From assembly GCA_001584585.1 (NCBI GenBank), contig LSYV01000033.1, forward strand, positions 123,906 through 187,905: a stretch of 64,000 bases of DNA, in the 5' to 3' direction. The DNA comes from Gonium pectorale. Lineage: Eukaryota; Chlorophyta; Chlorophyceae; Chlamydomonadales; Volvocaceae. Shown here piece after piece: positions 53,701-64,000 of this stretch (position 1 is its first letter; every line of letters starts with the position of its first letter). Made by a program: the position numbers and the translations under genes. A model generated the notes under the pieces. It saw nothing but the letters and a program-made list of their open reading frames with translations. It did not search any database and had not been told where the DNA came from.

Positions 53701-55042
53701 GAGGCGGTGCTTTGGCTTCGAGGGCAGCGACCAGTTGTCCAGGATCTCCGCGCTCAGGGGCGTCTGGTGGGGGTGCCCGGGGTATGGAGGGGGGACAAGG
53801 GGAGTGCGTCAGTCCGGGGGGAGACTTGGCGCGAGAGGAAAGCGGAAGGGACAGGATGGGGGGAAGGACGGTGCGGAGGCAGGGAGGGCAGCGGCATGTC
53901 CCGGACATGGTAGACGGCGTTGACACGCGGCGACCTGCGCGAGGGCATGTACACCACACAACCGCCGCATCGGGCACAAGCCCGACGCTTGAGCATGACT
54001 TCGGTCACTGACCCCCGGATGTGCTGCGGCCCACCCGTCGCAGCGCCCCCGTGGGCGCACCAATGTGCGCGTCGTGCGCAGCGAGTGCTGCACATTCTCC
54101 ACACATCCTGCACAAGCCCGCACGCATGGTTGCACATCCTACACCCTGCCCCGCCTCCCGGGCCCCCGCGCCACCCGGGCCACCACGCTTGGTTACTGTG
54201 CAAGAGTGCCCGCTCCAAGACCCTGCCCCGCCTCCCGGGCCCCTAGGTCACCTTCAGCCCTCCCCCATACAAACACACNNNNNNNNNNNNNNNNNNNNNN
54301 NNNNNNNNNNNNNNNNNNNNNNNNNNNNNNNNNNNNNNNNNNNNNNNNNNNNNNNNNNNNNNNNNNNNNNNNNNNNNNNNNNNNNNNNNNNNNNNNNNNN
54401 NNNNNNNNNNNNNNNNNNNNNNNNNNNNNNNNNNNNNNNNNNNNNNNNNNNNNNNNNNNNNNNNNNNNNNNNNNNNNNNNNNNNNNNNNNNNNNNNNNNN
54501 NNNNNNNNNNNNNNNNNNNNNNNNNNNNNNNNNNNNNNNNNNNNNNNNNNNNNNNNNNNNNNNNNNNNNNNNNNNNNNNNNNNNNNNNNNNNNNNNNNNN
54601 NNNNNNNNNNNNNNNNNNNNNNNNNNNNNNNNNNNNNNNNNNNNNNNNNNNNNNNNNNNNNNNNNNNNNNNNNNNNNNNNNNNNNNNNNNNNNNNNNNNN
54701 NNNNNNNNNNNNNNNNNNNNNNNNNNNNNNNNNNNNNNNNNNNNNNNNNNNNNNNNNNNNNNNNNNNNNNNNNNNNNNNNNNNCCCACCGACGCATAGTC
54801 GCCCCACTTCTGCAGCTTAGTCAGCACAGTGGGGACGCTGCTGCTGCTCGAGGGGCGCCGCTTCGACGACGGCACGCCCTCTGCGGGCTTCCGCGGGGCG
54901 TCTCGCCCTCGCCCCTGCGGCGACTGTGGCCCCTTGCCCGCCGGCGCGCTGCCCCCGGCCTCCGGCTCAGCGCTGGGACCCGTGCCATCGGCGGCCGTAT
55001 AGTCAGCGGAGCCAAATATTTCAGGTTGTCCAGGGTACCATC
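50752..55042 (-). CDS. mRNA-capping-type RNA 5'-triphosphatase / dual-specificity phosphatase-like protein with disordered tail; gap inside
   Basis: Predicted Cys-dependent phosphatase of the metazoan/plant capping-enzyme triphosphatase family, which removes the gamma-phosphate of nascent RNA. Minus exons: 55042 into the gap at 54784, 53763-53656, 53260-53065, 52777-51742, 51055-50752. The last four are phase-consistent and give 511 residues. Family features are RLTVPEMVAEQAALGRK, GLLLDLSNHDCLY, and the P-loop IHCAYGYNRTGF, split by an intron and keeping H-C-x5-R-T, then SRPPGVKHEQFRAELHRRYG. The remaining 370 or so residues are Gln/Gly/Ser/Ala-rich with no guanylyltransferase KxDG motif. The 55042 exon (YPGQPEIFGSADYTAADGTG, Ser-rich, KLQKWGDYASVG) precedes the gap. 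The family's Trp-Leu-Asp-Cys-Pro segment is missing and probably lies in the gap. The start codon was not found. Confidence 0.75.
54135..54243. repeat. Direct repeat beside the 54279 gap
   Basis: CCCTGCCCCGCCTCCCGGGC occurs twice about 75 bases apart, in the phosphatase intron next to the gap. Repeats here may explain the failed assembly. Confidence 0.7.
54279..54783. other. Assembly gap (N run, 505 bases) inside the phosphatase gene
   Basis: Run of N between the first visible exon and the exon at 53763. The right edge abuts coding sequence (ASVGG), so at least a splice border is lost, and probably one exon. Confidence 0.98.
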
Positions 55043-55801
55043 CTGCAAAGCCAGCAGCGCGTTAAGGTGAGGGGCGGCAGCAGCGTGTGAGACGGGGGGG
55101 GAGGGGATCGGTGTAAGGAAACGTGCTGCAGAGCGGGGCGTGTACGGGAAGGCCTGGCGGGAGGGGGGAGGCGTGGATACCCGCGCTCCCGAGCCAGCCG
55201 TGCGGTGGTCAGCCTGGAAAGCGGACGGAGCACTGGAGATTGCGTGGCGTTGGGTGCAAACGCCAACCCGCTCGTCGGCTTGCGGCTCTGGGTGTTGCAA
55301 GGAGGAGACCCCTCGACAAACACCCAAGGCTCCAAACTGGCCTGGATCGATGTCCGGGGACCTCTCGGTCGACGCCATCCCGCTGGATGCAAGCTCCGAA
55401 CTCCTCTTGCGATGGATCCTCTACATTAGATATTTTGATGACTTGCGAAGCAAATTCTAGATGCCCGGCGAGCGAGGGCCTCAACAACACACGCAGGAGG
55501 GAAACGCTTGCCCTGGTAGATAAAGAGCAGAGCTATGGAATCAAGTTGGTAAGCAATGTCTTAAGCATGCATGCTCTTTAGCACGCTGCAACAGTTAGTG
55601 AGCAACAAACGTGCATGCAACACCATGTAGTATGGTATGCAAATGGCTCGATGATAATTTAGCTGTGCATCTGGCAATTGTGCGACCTCCTCAGGGTAAA
55701 GAAGAAGCTCAGGTGCACGGGTACGATTTCTGCGGGGCGATGACTGATCGGCCACTGGTTACCTGACCAGTAGCACAACACTCGGATCGCTGTGAACAAT
55801 C
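55043..55801. promoter_or_regulatory. Probable divergent promoter region, phosphatase / PTGES2-like
   Basis: The stretch lies between the first visible phosphatase exon (minus) and the PTGES2-like ATG at 55802 (plus). It probably contains an unrecognised first phosphatase exon plus both promoters. It is more AT-rich from about 55420 to 55690. No TATA box can be assigned safely. Confidence 0.45.
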
Positions 55802-57934
55802 ATGAGCTCCGCAGGCGCGCTGCGAAGACTGCCAGCGCTCGGGCAACTCGGGCTCCTCCGGTTGAACGCCGGCTCCCGCGCGAACTCAACAGCGCGTCTT
55901 GTAGGCTCAGGGTAAGACTGCGCAATTCCGGCCATCCGGGCCAACGACGACGCGTCATCCCGCTGATTGTCTCCCGACACCTGTCAACCCTGCTCGTGCC
56001 TCCGGGTCTGCAGGCTTCACGAGCACACGGAACAGCATGGCAGCGAGAGCAGCAGCGGGCGAGGGCTACTAGCCGCGGCTGCGGCGGTTGTGGGCGCGGG
56101 CGTGCTGGTGGGGGCGAGTGGCTACCCAGGCGGCAGCGCCGCGGACGCACCAGCCAAGATCGAGGTGAGGACCGGCCCCCGCCCCCCGCCATCACCGCCT
56201 CCCCTTCCCTCTCCCTTCTATTGTTGTGTTCTTCGTTCCACCCCACCGCCACACCCACCGTCCTAACACCTTACCTAATTGGTGCTTGGGGGGCCGCCCA
56301 CGCAGGTGGTGGCCAACCCGTACGCTCGACCGTCTGAGGCGCAGCCGCTGCCCTCCCGCATCACGCTCTATCAGTACGAAGTGTGCCCCTACTGCTGCAA
56401 GGTCCGCGCGCTGCTGGACTATTACAAGGTGAGGCGCGTGCGAAGGGAGGGGGAGGTGGGCTGGGCCAGAGGGACGGGGCGTACCAGAGCCAGGCGGTAC
56501 CACAGTCGTCCTGAGCGCCCTGGACGGCAGTGCACGCACCGCCGAGGGTTTGCGTAGGGTGCCTGATGCTCGCAACTGCAGCGGTCCTGAGGTCCATGCG
56601 GACGCTGGGGTGCTTCCAAGGACGCTGGGGTGCTCCAGTGCTCACGTCCTGCCAAGAACCATACCAGCCTCTCAGCAGCCCGTCCGTGCCCACGCAAACT
56701 TGAAACCCCGCCCACCCGACCACACTGCTCCAGCTGCCGTACACTTCCATCGAGGTCAACCCTTTGACCAAGGGCGAGCTGTCCTGGAGCAGCTACAAGA
56801 AGGTGCCGGTGGTCAAGCTGGACGACGAGGTGGTTGCGGACAGCTCCGCCATCATGTCCCGGCTGGCTGTCGACGTCGCAGCCGCCCGGCCGCTCGCGCC
56901 GCCGCCAGCGCCAGCGCCGTCAGCGTCGGTCGCCGCGGCGCCCCCAAAGCGCAGCAGCTGGTCGTTCTTCGGGAGCAGCAGCAGCAGCAATGACAGCGCG
57001 GATGTGGCGCCGGCGAAGGACCAGGCAGCGGTGGCGGCGCCGTCGCCGGCGGCGAATGCTGCGGCGGCTGCGGTGGACGAGGAGGAGGAGGTCAAGTGGC
57101 GCAAATGGGTGGACGAGCGGCTGGTTAAGGTGCTGACGGCCAACATCTACCGCAACTGGGAGTGAGTGGGCGGTTGGGGGCCTCCGAGGCGTGCGGGATG
57201 CGGGGAGGCCGCTGGGGCATTCTACGGTAAGGGCGTAGATGGGGGCCATGGGCGCCGAAAGCTGGGTGGGGGTTACGGGCAGGCGTGGGGCCCAGCGGCC
57301 CAGACACTTTCACGGCCAGGGACGGGCTTCCGCGGTGCAAGAAGCACGTTGAAACGGCCCGATGTTCTTTTGCGGCCGGACGGGCAAGTGCTCCTGGTAA
57401 CCAGCCCGACCCTACCAAGCCCTGTCCCTTAGCCCTGTACCTTAAAACAACCTGCCCCCCTGTCAAAGCTGCTGCAAGCAAGTAATTGGTGCTTCGCGTT
57501 GCGACCCGCGTCCCCGAACATTACTACCCCTCTGCTGCAACAGCGAGTCGGTTGAGACTTTCAAGTACATCACGGAGCAGACGGGCTGGAGCTGGGGCTC
57601 GCGCGAGCTGGCGCGCTGGGCGGGCGCCGTCATGATGTGGCAGGTGGGCAAGCGCATGCCCACCAAGTACGGCATCGAGGGCGACCTACGTACGGCGCTG
57701 TACGATACCGCCAACGACTTTGTGGACAACGCGCTGCGGGGGCGCCGCTTCGCGGGCGGCGAGCAGCCCAACCTGGCCGACATTGCGGCCTTCGGCGTCA
57801 TCCGGGCGGTGCGCCAGACGGGCGCGTTCCGGGACCTGATGGCCAACTCGCGGCTGGGGCCCTGGTTCGAGGCGATGGAGGCGGTCGTGGGCGGCTCGGC
57901 GCGGGTCAACCCGGCGCCCGGCGCGGCGGCGTGA
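55802..57934 (+). CDS. Prostaglandin E synthase 2-like protein (glutaredoxin-like + GST C-terminal domain)
   Basis: Thioredoxin-fold/GST family protein; the family in animals is PTGES2, while the algal substrate is unknown. Exons 55802-55911, 56014-56164, 56306-56428, 56734-57161 and 57544-57934 join in phase to 400 residues. Residues 1-37 (MSSAGALRRLPALGQLGLLR) look like an organelle-targeting peptide. A hydrophobic Ala/Val/Gly stretch at about 53-68 could be a membrane anchor. The N-terminal domain has ITLYQYEVCPYCCKVRALLD with the CPYC motif, then KKVPVVKLDDEVVADSSAI, the GST-type cis-Pro and following Asp-Ser. An Ala/Pro/Ser-rich insert of about 65 residues (about 180-245) separates it from the helical domain (KWRKWVDERLVKVL, GWSWGSRELARWAG, GEQPNLADIAAFGVIRA). 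All fit PTGES2-like proteins. Confidence 0.92.
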
Positions 57935-58518
57935 GCGCGGCGGGACGCGGGAGTAGGGGTTGGCGCGGATCACATTGAGTGATTGCGTCGCCTGGGGCGA
58001 AGCGGTGGGTGGAGGGTGAAGGCCGTGAAGGGAACGGGGCTTTGGGCTACAGCGTTACGTCCGGAGTCGGGTTGGGCTCCGGGACGCTTCTCCGAGGTTG
58101 ACTGAAGGCTGCAGGACGGGCTGAAGAATTGGTGGAGATCTGCTGGCGCTGTGCCGAGCCCCCTTCCTCCGCGGCGTGTCGCGGCATGGTCCTGTGCTCT
58201 GATATGGAGTGCGGCATGGCCAACATGGGGCGCACGACCCCATGCACCGGTCCAGGTCCTGACGACGAAAGCCTTGCGCGTGCGCATGGTGTCATTCTGC
58301 AGTGCTTCGGGCCTGTGTGGGCTAGGTGGGCCAAGGTGCCGCCCAAAGTGCTCTTTCGGCGCTGTGTGTGGCTCATGTGTCCACAGCCGCGTCCTCCGTG
58401 AAGAACTTCGCCCTGCGACCAAGGCCAGCGGCGAGGACGCTGTGGCGAGAACCTCTGCGTGAGAACGCGTGGCCCTGCACCACCTCCATAGTACGGGACT
58501 TTGACCGCATCATATGCA

Positions 58519-58523
58519 TGTAA
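58519..58523 (+). terminator. Candidate poly(A) signal (TGTAA) of the PTGES2-like gene
   Basis: TGTAA about 585 bases after the stop at 57934, within a locally AT-rich stretch, is a plausible chlorophyte poly(A) motif. Confidence 0.5.
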
Positions 58524-60072
58524 TTCCGGAGCTGCATCTGTCAATTACATGCTTTCTAACCCTAAATATGCATGGTACAGTCGACGCAAAAATGCCAATT
58601 CTTCCCTGGAGGCCTGCGCATGGGAGCAAGAGCTGTTGGATACGGAGCGCTCTCATCAGCGCAGGCCGCATGGACGCGCCAGCGTTTCCGTAACAAGGCT
58701 TGAAACGCACATTGCACGGTCTCCTGGCGCACACTAAGAATGGAAGGACCGTGCTCAGCCCCTGCCAAGCGCCGTGCTGCGTGCCGGACCGCGGGCACGC
58801 AAAGGAATGGCAGCGCAGAGTGGCTGGCCAACAAGCTGTGCCAATTTTCTACCCTAAGAGGGCGACATACACGATGTGTACGCAAGGCTGGCAAGCGGCC
58901 CCGCGGCACCAACAGGTCTCTGACTTATGTAGCGGACACGTCATCAAACCAGGCCATCATGCTCACACATAACTGTGTCCGGTTAACTTGGAGCGCCTAT
59001 GCTTCGGCGGGACGTGGCTGCCTAGGTCTGCTGGGGCCAGGCTTTTTTCTGTGGGAGGCGTTACGGGTAGGAGAGACGAGGAAGGGCGAGCCAACGTGAG
59101 GCCCGTGCCTTCCCCGTTCCTGGTTCTCTTTTTTGTGAGGCTGACGGGACGGTGTGCTGTTTGGGTAGGGATGACCCGTGGGTCGGTACACCTAGCGGAG
59201 CGGCGGTGCGGGGCGTCGGTATCGTGAAATGCCAAGAGGCCAGGTGTTTGAGGTATACGAGTCGACAACGCTCTGTATGCAAGAGTTGTACAAGCTTACG
59301 TGGGCAATGGGACGTTCGGGACGAAACGGGACGAAAGATAAGAGCTGTAGATTAAGAAGAAGGGGGAGTGGGGGAGGAGCAGAAAGGACTTGTGTTAACA
59401 GCGCAAACAGGTTAACCATTGTTGTGCTTTTGGACTTGGATGGGTTAGTTGCTTCACCTGCCTTGCCGTGTACACACCCGACCGCCCTGATGGAAGCGTC
59501 TCGCCGTTGCGTATTGACAGTAGAGGCAGGCTCGCTTTGTGTCTATGAACGAAGGCGGCATCAAACCTGCAGCAGCCCAACGTTTGGATAGGCCGTCTCA
59601 AAGCGTACCGCCATTTTGATGGAAAAAAAGAAACCTGCACAGAAAGAGGGAGCCCACCTCTACGGCCATATGCGCCCGAAGACGCGACGTTTCCAATAGA
59701 GCGGGAGGGTACAGAGCAAGCCATGTGACGTTCGTCCCGCCCCTTGCCCACCTACGCGTGCGCCGATCTACACCATCCACCACCCAAACAGGACAGATAC
59801 GTGAAATTGCCACAGATATTTTAACGCTTCGGCCCGTAATGAAAGTATAGGAGAAGGGGGTCCCCTCAGGGAGGGAGGGAGTTGAATGGAAATGTGTGTG
59901 TATGTACGGCAGAGTGGGTTAGGTCGCGAGGCCCTGTGTCATTTGTGAATATACCAGATTAAGGTATCCCCTCAGAGGAGAATGACAGCGCAGGACTTGA
60001 GCCGAACTTAACTTTCCACGTGTTCTAGCAAGCACAGTGTGCAGTTTCTGTGTGACCAATAAACAAACCAAT
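58524..60072. other. Intergenic region upstream of the last gene
   Basis: I see no exon chain, RNA gene or repeat array in this 1.5 kb. It should contain the promoter and leader of the gene starting at 60073. Several short open frames lack protein features. Confidence 0.5.
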
Positions 60073-63000
60073 ATGACTATTGAACAGCCTCCACAGAATG
60101 GAGGAGTTAGCACGCCAGACGCTCAAACATGTGCCCCACCAGCGTCGACGACAACGCCTGCTCAGGAGGAGGAGCAGGGAAATGCGGCTCCTTCTGAAGC
60201 TCCACCAGGGCCACAAGCGGATGCAGGGGCAGCGATGCCAGCAGGGCACCCCAGCACTTCCTCGATGCCACCACCGAGCACAATGACATCTCCCACAGGA
60301 GGACCACCGCTGTCACCTGGCCCGGCCCAGCAGGTGATCGCTGCGGTCCAAGCGTCCCAGCGCTGACTGAAGCTCATGGCGCTAAACAACCGTGCTGGCT
60401 GCTGCCGCGCTGAGTTCTGTAGTTTCACCAAAGCTTTCAATAAGTACTCATTGCCATTTGCCTATGCAGAGCGACCCGATATCGGCGTACCTGCTCCAGG
60501 ACCCCAGCTTTGCAGCTGCGGTCAAGAAGCAGGATGTGGGCCAGGCGGCGCTCACTGCTGCAAAGATCATCAAGGTCTGCGGCGGGGGCAAGGGGGATTG
60601 TTGCAACCCGGGCTTTCGGGGTTGGTGGGCGCCGGGGCATCGGGCTGGCGGGGACACGCGGCGTGGTTGCTTACAAGTCCCACATTCGCGTGGCTGCTTC
60701 TTTGGTCCAGTGGCGGTTGCCTATCCGCTTCATGTGGCGGAACACTGACCTGAGCATAATCTCAACAGCCCGGGGCCCTCCAGGGTCGCGTGACCCGCAA
60801 TCTCACTCCCGTGGAACCCTCGCGCCCTCCCACTCGCCCTTCCCACCAGCTCAACCTTCACGCCATCATCGCGCGCATTAAGCCGCAGCAGAGCGCCGCC
60901 ATGGCCGGCCTGCTGCCCGGCGGGGCGGGCGGCTCCACCGCGCCGCACCCCTACAGCCAACAGCTGCCGGGCACGCCAGGCGCCCTGGCGGCTGCGGCCG
61001 CCGGTGGCTCGGAGCGGCGGCTGTCCGACCCCGATGGGCGCTACCGGCGCGGGGGCAGCTGCGAGCCGATGGACGGGCAGGGCATGTCGCCGCGCAGCGT
61101 GCGCCGGGGCGACTGGTGGGTGGGCTCGGGAGCGGGGAATGAGGCGGCCCGCATGCTGCCCCATGGGCGGTGGTGGCGAGCGTGTAAGGGTCGGCCGCAG
61201 CATGCGCAGAATGGGGGCCCTCGTAAGGGGGCCTCTGGGCTGATGCACGCCGTGCTCGGGTTCTTGCGCTACGGTTTGGTGGCTCTGCACCACCCTGGCG
61301 TTCAAGGCTGTTCGTTGCAGCCAACCGAACCCCAAGCCGTCGCGGGGTGGGCCGTTGTGGGGCAAGTCCTGCCCCGGGCATCACCGTGCAGCGAGGCCAT
61401 TGACGACGGACGGGGGCCCCGCCCCTCAGCTGAGAGGTCTGCGTGCCCCACACCGTAAAAAGACCATTTGAAGTCCCGTAAATAAACTTCCTGTAGTCAG
61501 CCCCCTGCCAACCCGGCACGGCTTTGTTCATGCGCCCACCGCCAGCTTGCCCTCGCCCTCCACCACCAGGGTGGTCATTCGGGGCACCAACAAGAGCACC
61601 GACCCCGAGCTGCTGGGCCAGGACGCCTGGGTTGCGCGTGTGGAGACCAACGGATGGGTGGAGGTGCACGTGCCGAAGCTGGGTGAGGAGCTGAGGTGCT
61701 GCACCCGCCAGCTGTGGAGGGATCTGAAAGGAGGGAAGGAAGAAGGCGGGATGCGTGCCGTTCAGCGGTTGCTGATGCGCGAAAGCGCGGCCGGCTTCCA
61801 TTTGCCCCTTTGTCTCCCCGCAACTGTCCTGTGCGTGCCCACGTGTGACACGTTTCCCACCTTCGCCATTGCCCGCCCCCGCCCACAGGCCGCACCGTGA
61901 AGCTGCAGCAGCGCTACCTGCACCCGCTACCGCCGCAGATACCACCCACGCTGGGGCCGGGGGTCACGGCGGGCCCACCAGGCGGCATGGTGGCGCCGCT
62001 GGGGATGGGCCCGGCACCTGGCATGGGCCTGCCGCCACCTCCTGGCGCCCGCCGGATGGCTTCGGAGGCGGGCGTCAGCAGTGCCGGCATGATGGGCCCA
62101 CCTGCTACGACGCCGTACGTGGACGAGCTGGGGCGGCCGTACAAGCGGCCTGCGCTGGACCCGGCGGTGCGGCCCGCCCTATCGCCAGAGGCGCTGCCGC
62201 CCGCACGGGGTGAGCGCGGGGGCAGGGCTCCCGTACGGAGACGGGGTTCATAGCATCGAAAGTGGAGTGGGAGGTTAAGATGGCGAGGCAGCACGTATGA
62301 TGTTGCCATTAGCGTGGGAAATTGGGAATGGCACACATGGGCCACTCTCGACCTGCTCAGCTGGCAGCGTTTTGGCGCACAGCGGAGGGGCGTGGAGCAG
62401 ACGCTCGGCAAACGCATGTGGCATGCCTGGGCCTAGCCCCGCCTAATCCTGCCCCTACCTCCACCCACCCCTCTACCCTGCTTTGTTCTCGCACCCCCGC
62501 AGTGGCCAACACTCCCAGCCGCTCCAGCAGCTCTCGCGTCAAGGACCTCATCCGGGCCATCCGGCGCGACCTGCTGGCGGTGGAGGAGAGCATCCCCTGG
62601 AACTGCGTGTCCCCCACGTGGAAGAACGCGCGGCCCGGTTGGCGGCGCAGCCTGCAGCGGAGCGTGGATTCGCCCGCGCCGGCTGCCGCGGCTTCAGCGC
62701 CGGGCGCCGCAGCGGCGGCGACGTCGCCTGGGCCGCCGACGCCTTCGGCGTCGGCCGGCGCCGCCGCGCCGGCGACAGCCGGCGCGGGGGGAGGGGCGTT
62801 CGGCAGCGGCGACAGCGCGGCGGCGGCGGCGGTTGCGGCGCTGGTGGGCGCGACGGCGGCCAGCATGCTGGAGCTGCACGACGCGCTGACGACGGAGAAG
62901 AGCCACGGGCTGTTTGCGAGGCGGGGCGCCTGGGAGACGCGGCTGCGCGAGCTGGCGGATGGTGGGTGTCTCGACGGTTGGTGGGCTCGGGATTTGAGAA

Positions 63001-64000
63001 GGGGACCGGGCAGGCGAGACCAAGCTCCTCACTAAGCGCAATGAACATTGCCTGCTGGGGCTCTCCGTACTTGTGGTTGCAATGTACCTGTGATCGGGCC
63101 GTGGCGGTGGGTTGCGGGGCAGGGCGTGTCGTCGCAGATGATGCCCACTAACCCGGGAAGGGCCTGCGGTGGCTGGGGCGCAGAGAGGGTGGGCCGGGGA
63201 GCATACCGAGAGCAGGCGGCGGTACGGGCTGTCTCTCGCGCTGACGGCTACCCTACGCCCCCGGGTTTGCACCTTGAGGTTGAAAGTGAAGGCCGCCTTG
63301 CCGCCGCGGTGCGGTGCTTTAACAGGACGGCAAGTCGGCGCCTTAGCCCCACGCCTTTCTGAGGCCCTACCCTGGAACCTGCTCACCTCGCTTTACGTAA
63401 GACCGTTCTTGTCTAGGTTGCACCTTCCCCAGTTGGGGTTCAACACTGCTTGACGGCCGCTAGCTTTGGACGCCAGTCGCGTTACCTAACACCATTGGCT
63501 TGAACCTCTCCCGCAGGCGGCAACAACCACCACTGCCTTCAGGTGCTGTGGGCGGAGATGTCCGAGGGCATCAAAGTGTGGCTGGCGGGGCCGTCCCCCG
63601 AGGCCGTCGGGCAGCCGTACAGGCCGTACGAGCCGGGCAGCCAGCCGTTCGGCGCGAAGGTGCGTGCTGTGGCTGCGAGGGGTTGCGAGCCGTAGTGGCG
63701 TCGGCATGAGCGACCTGCTGCGGGAGTCGGCGTTGTGGGGACTGGCGGGGACGGGGCCGCGCGGCTGCTAGAGCGAAGTGCAAGGAATCCTTAGGAAACG
63801 GCGGACAGCGCCGCGCTGCCATCGCTCGCCAAAGAATTAGAGCCCTGACGCCCGCCAAGCGCCCGCTATCGGGCCGCTGTTGGCCACCTCAGGCAGGTGC
63901 GGCACCAGTATGCGGCACCCTAGCTGCGTGGGCATCAGCCGCTGACCTGTCCCTTCACGTCTGGTGTCTCCGCTTCCCAACAGGCGCCCCGCGACTCGTT
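60073..64000 (+). CDS. Unrecognised multi-exon protein with disordered and conserved-looking segments; 3' partial
   Basis: I do not recognise the family. Exons 60073-60333, 60470-60574, 60769-61115, 61570-61682, 61889-62209, 62503-62961, 63517-63659 and 63984 to the edge join with correct phase throughout, which supports the model. There are at least 588 residues. Residues 1-87 are Pro/Ser/Thr-rich. About 88-150 is helical-looking (SAYLLQDPSFAAAVKKQ; LNLHAIIARIKPQQSAA). About 236-285 reads DWVVIRGTNKSTDPELLGQD and WVEVHVPKLGRTVKLQQRYL and could be a small beta-barrel (Tudor/KOW-like). It is followed by a Gly/Pro-rich stretch. About 383-580 holds Trp-rich helices (VKDLIRAIRRDLLAVEESIP, GAWETRLRELADG, VLWAEMSEGIKVWLAG) around an Ala-rich linker. 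The ATG at 60073 was chosen over 60037, whose extra 12 residues lack protein character. A nuclear or chromatin role is only a guess. Confidence 0.7.

Noticed and set aside
55561..55755. Minus-strand frame ADQSSPRRNRTRAPELLLYP as the phosphatase start
   Set aside because: Its first codon is GTG, not ATG, and no donor links it in phase to the exon at 55042.

Overview
The window is nuclear DNA from a GC-rich green alga, most likely a volvocine or Chlamydomonas-like chlorophyte. The reasons are short exons split by many GT-AG introns, very GC-rich third codon positions, Ala/Gly/Ser/Pro-rich insertions inside conserved proteins, and TGTAA motifs (the chlorophyte poly(A) signal) after several genes. 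The gene set is also green-lineage: chloroplast-type starch dikinase, plant-type LSD1-like oxidase, and a chloroplast-targeted AIR synthetase. I do not assign a species. Three runs of N interrupt the sequence (13221-13946, 26799-26818, 54279-54783).

Layout. (1) 15337 down to the left edge, minus: a 27-exon receptor-like class III nucleotide cyclase, with signal peptide, plant-type LRR ectodomain, one membrane span and two cyclase homology domains; its 3' end lies outside the window. (2) 16645-18083, plus: a small heat-shock protein of the HSP22 type with a heat-shock-element promoter, divergent from the cyclase. (3) 27304-19250, minus: an LSD1-type SWIRM/amine-oxidase protein. (4) 27848-31587, plus: a SOF1/DCAF13 WD40 ribosome-biogenesis protein, divergent from the oxidase. 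(5) 33535-35428, plus: AIR synthetase of purine synthesis. (6) about 49990-38737, minus: alpha-glucan water dikinase (GWD1). (7) about 55042-50752, minus: an mRNA-capping-type RNA triphosphatase domain with a long disordered tail, part of it lost in a gap. (8) 55802-57934, plus: a prostaglandin E synthase 2-like Grx/GST protein. (9) 60073 to the right edge, plus: an unrecognised disordered protein.

Exon chains were built by reading both strands, requiring GT-AG (one GC-AG) borders and checking that reading phase carries across each junction. Most chains close in phase from end to end; individual borders may be off by a base or two. The genes do not form a pathway cluster: this is an ordinary nuclear gene neighbourhood with two clear divergent promoter regions and one probable third. 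The most unusual object is the cyclase, which combines a plant receptor-kinase-like LRR ectodomain with two cyclase domains whose catalytic residues look complementary. Long stretches between genes (31588-33534, 35429-38736, 57935-60072) show no convincing coding or RNA gene.
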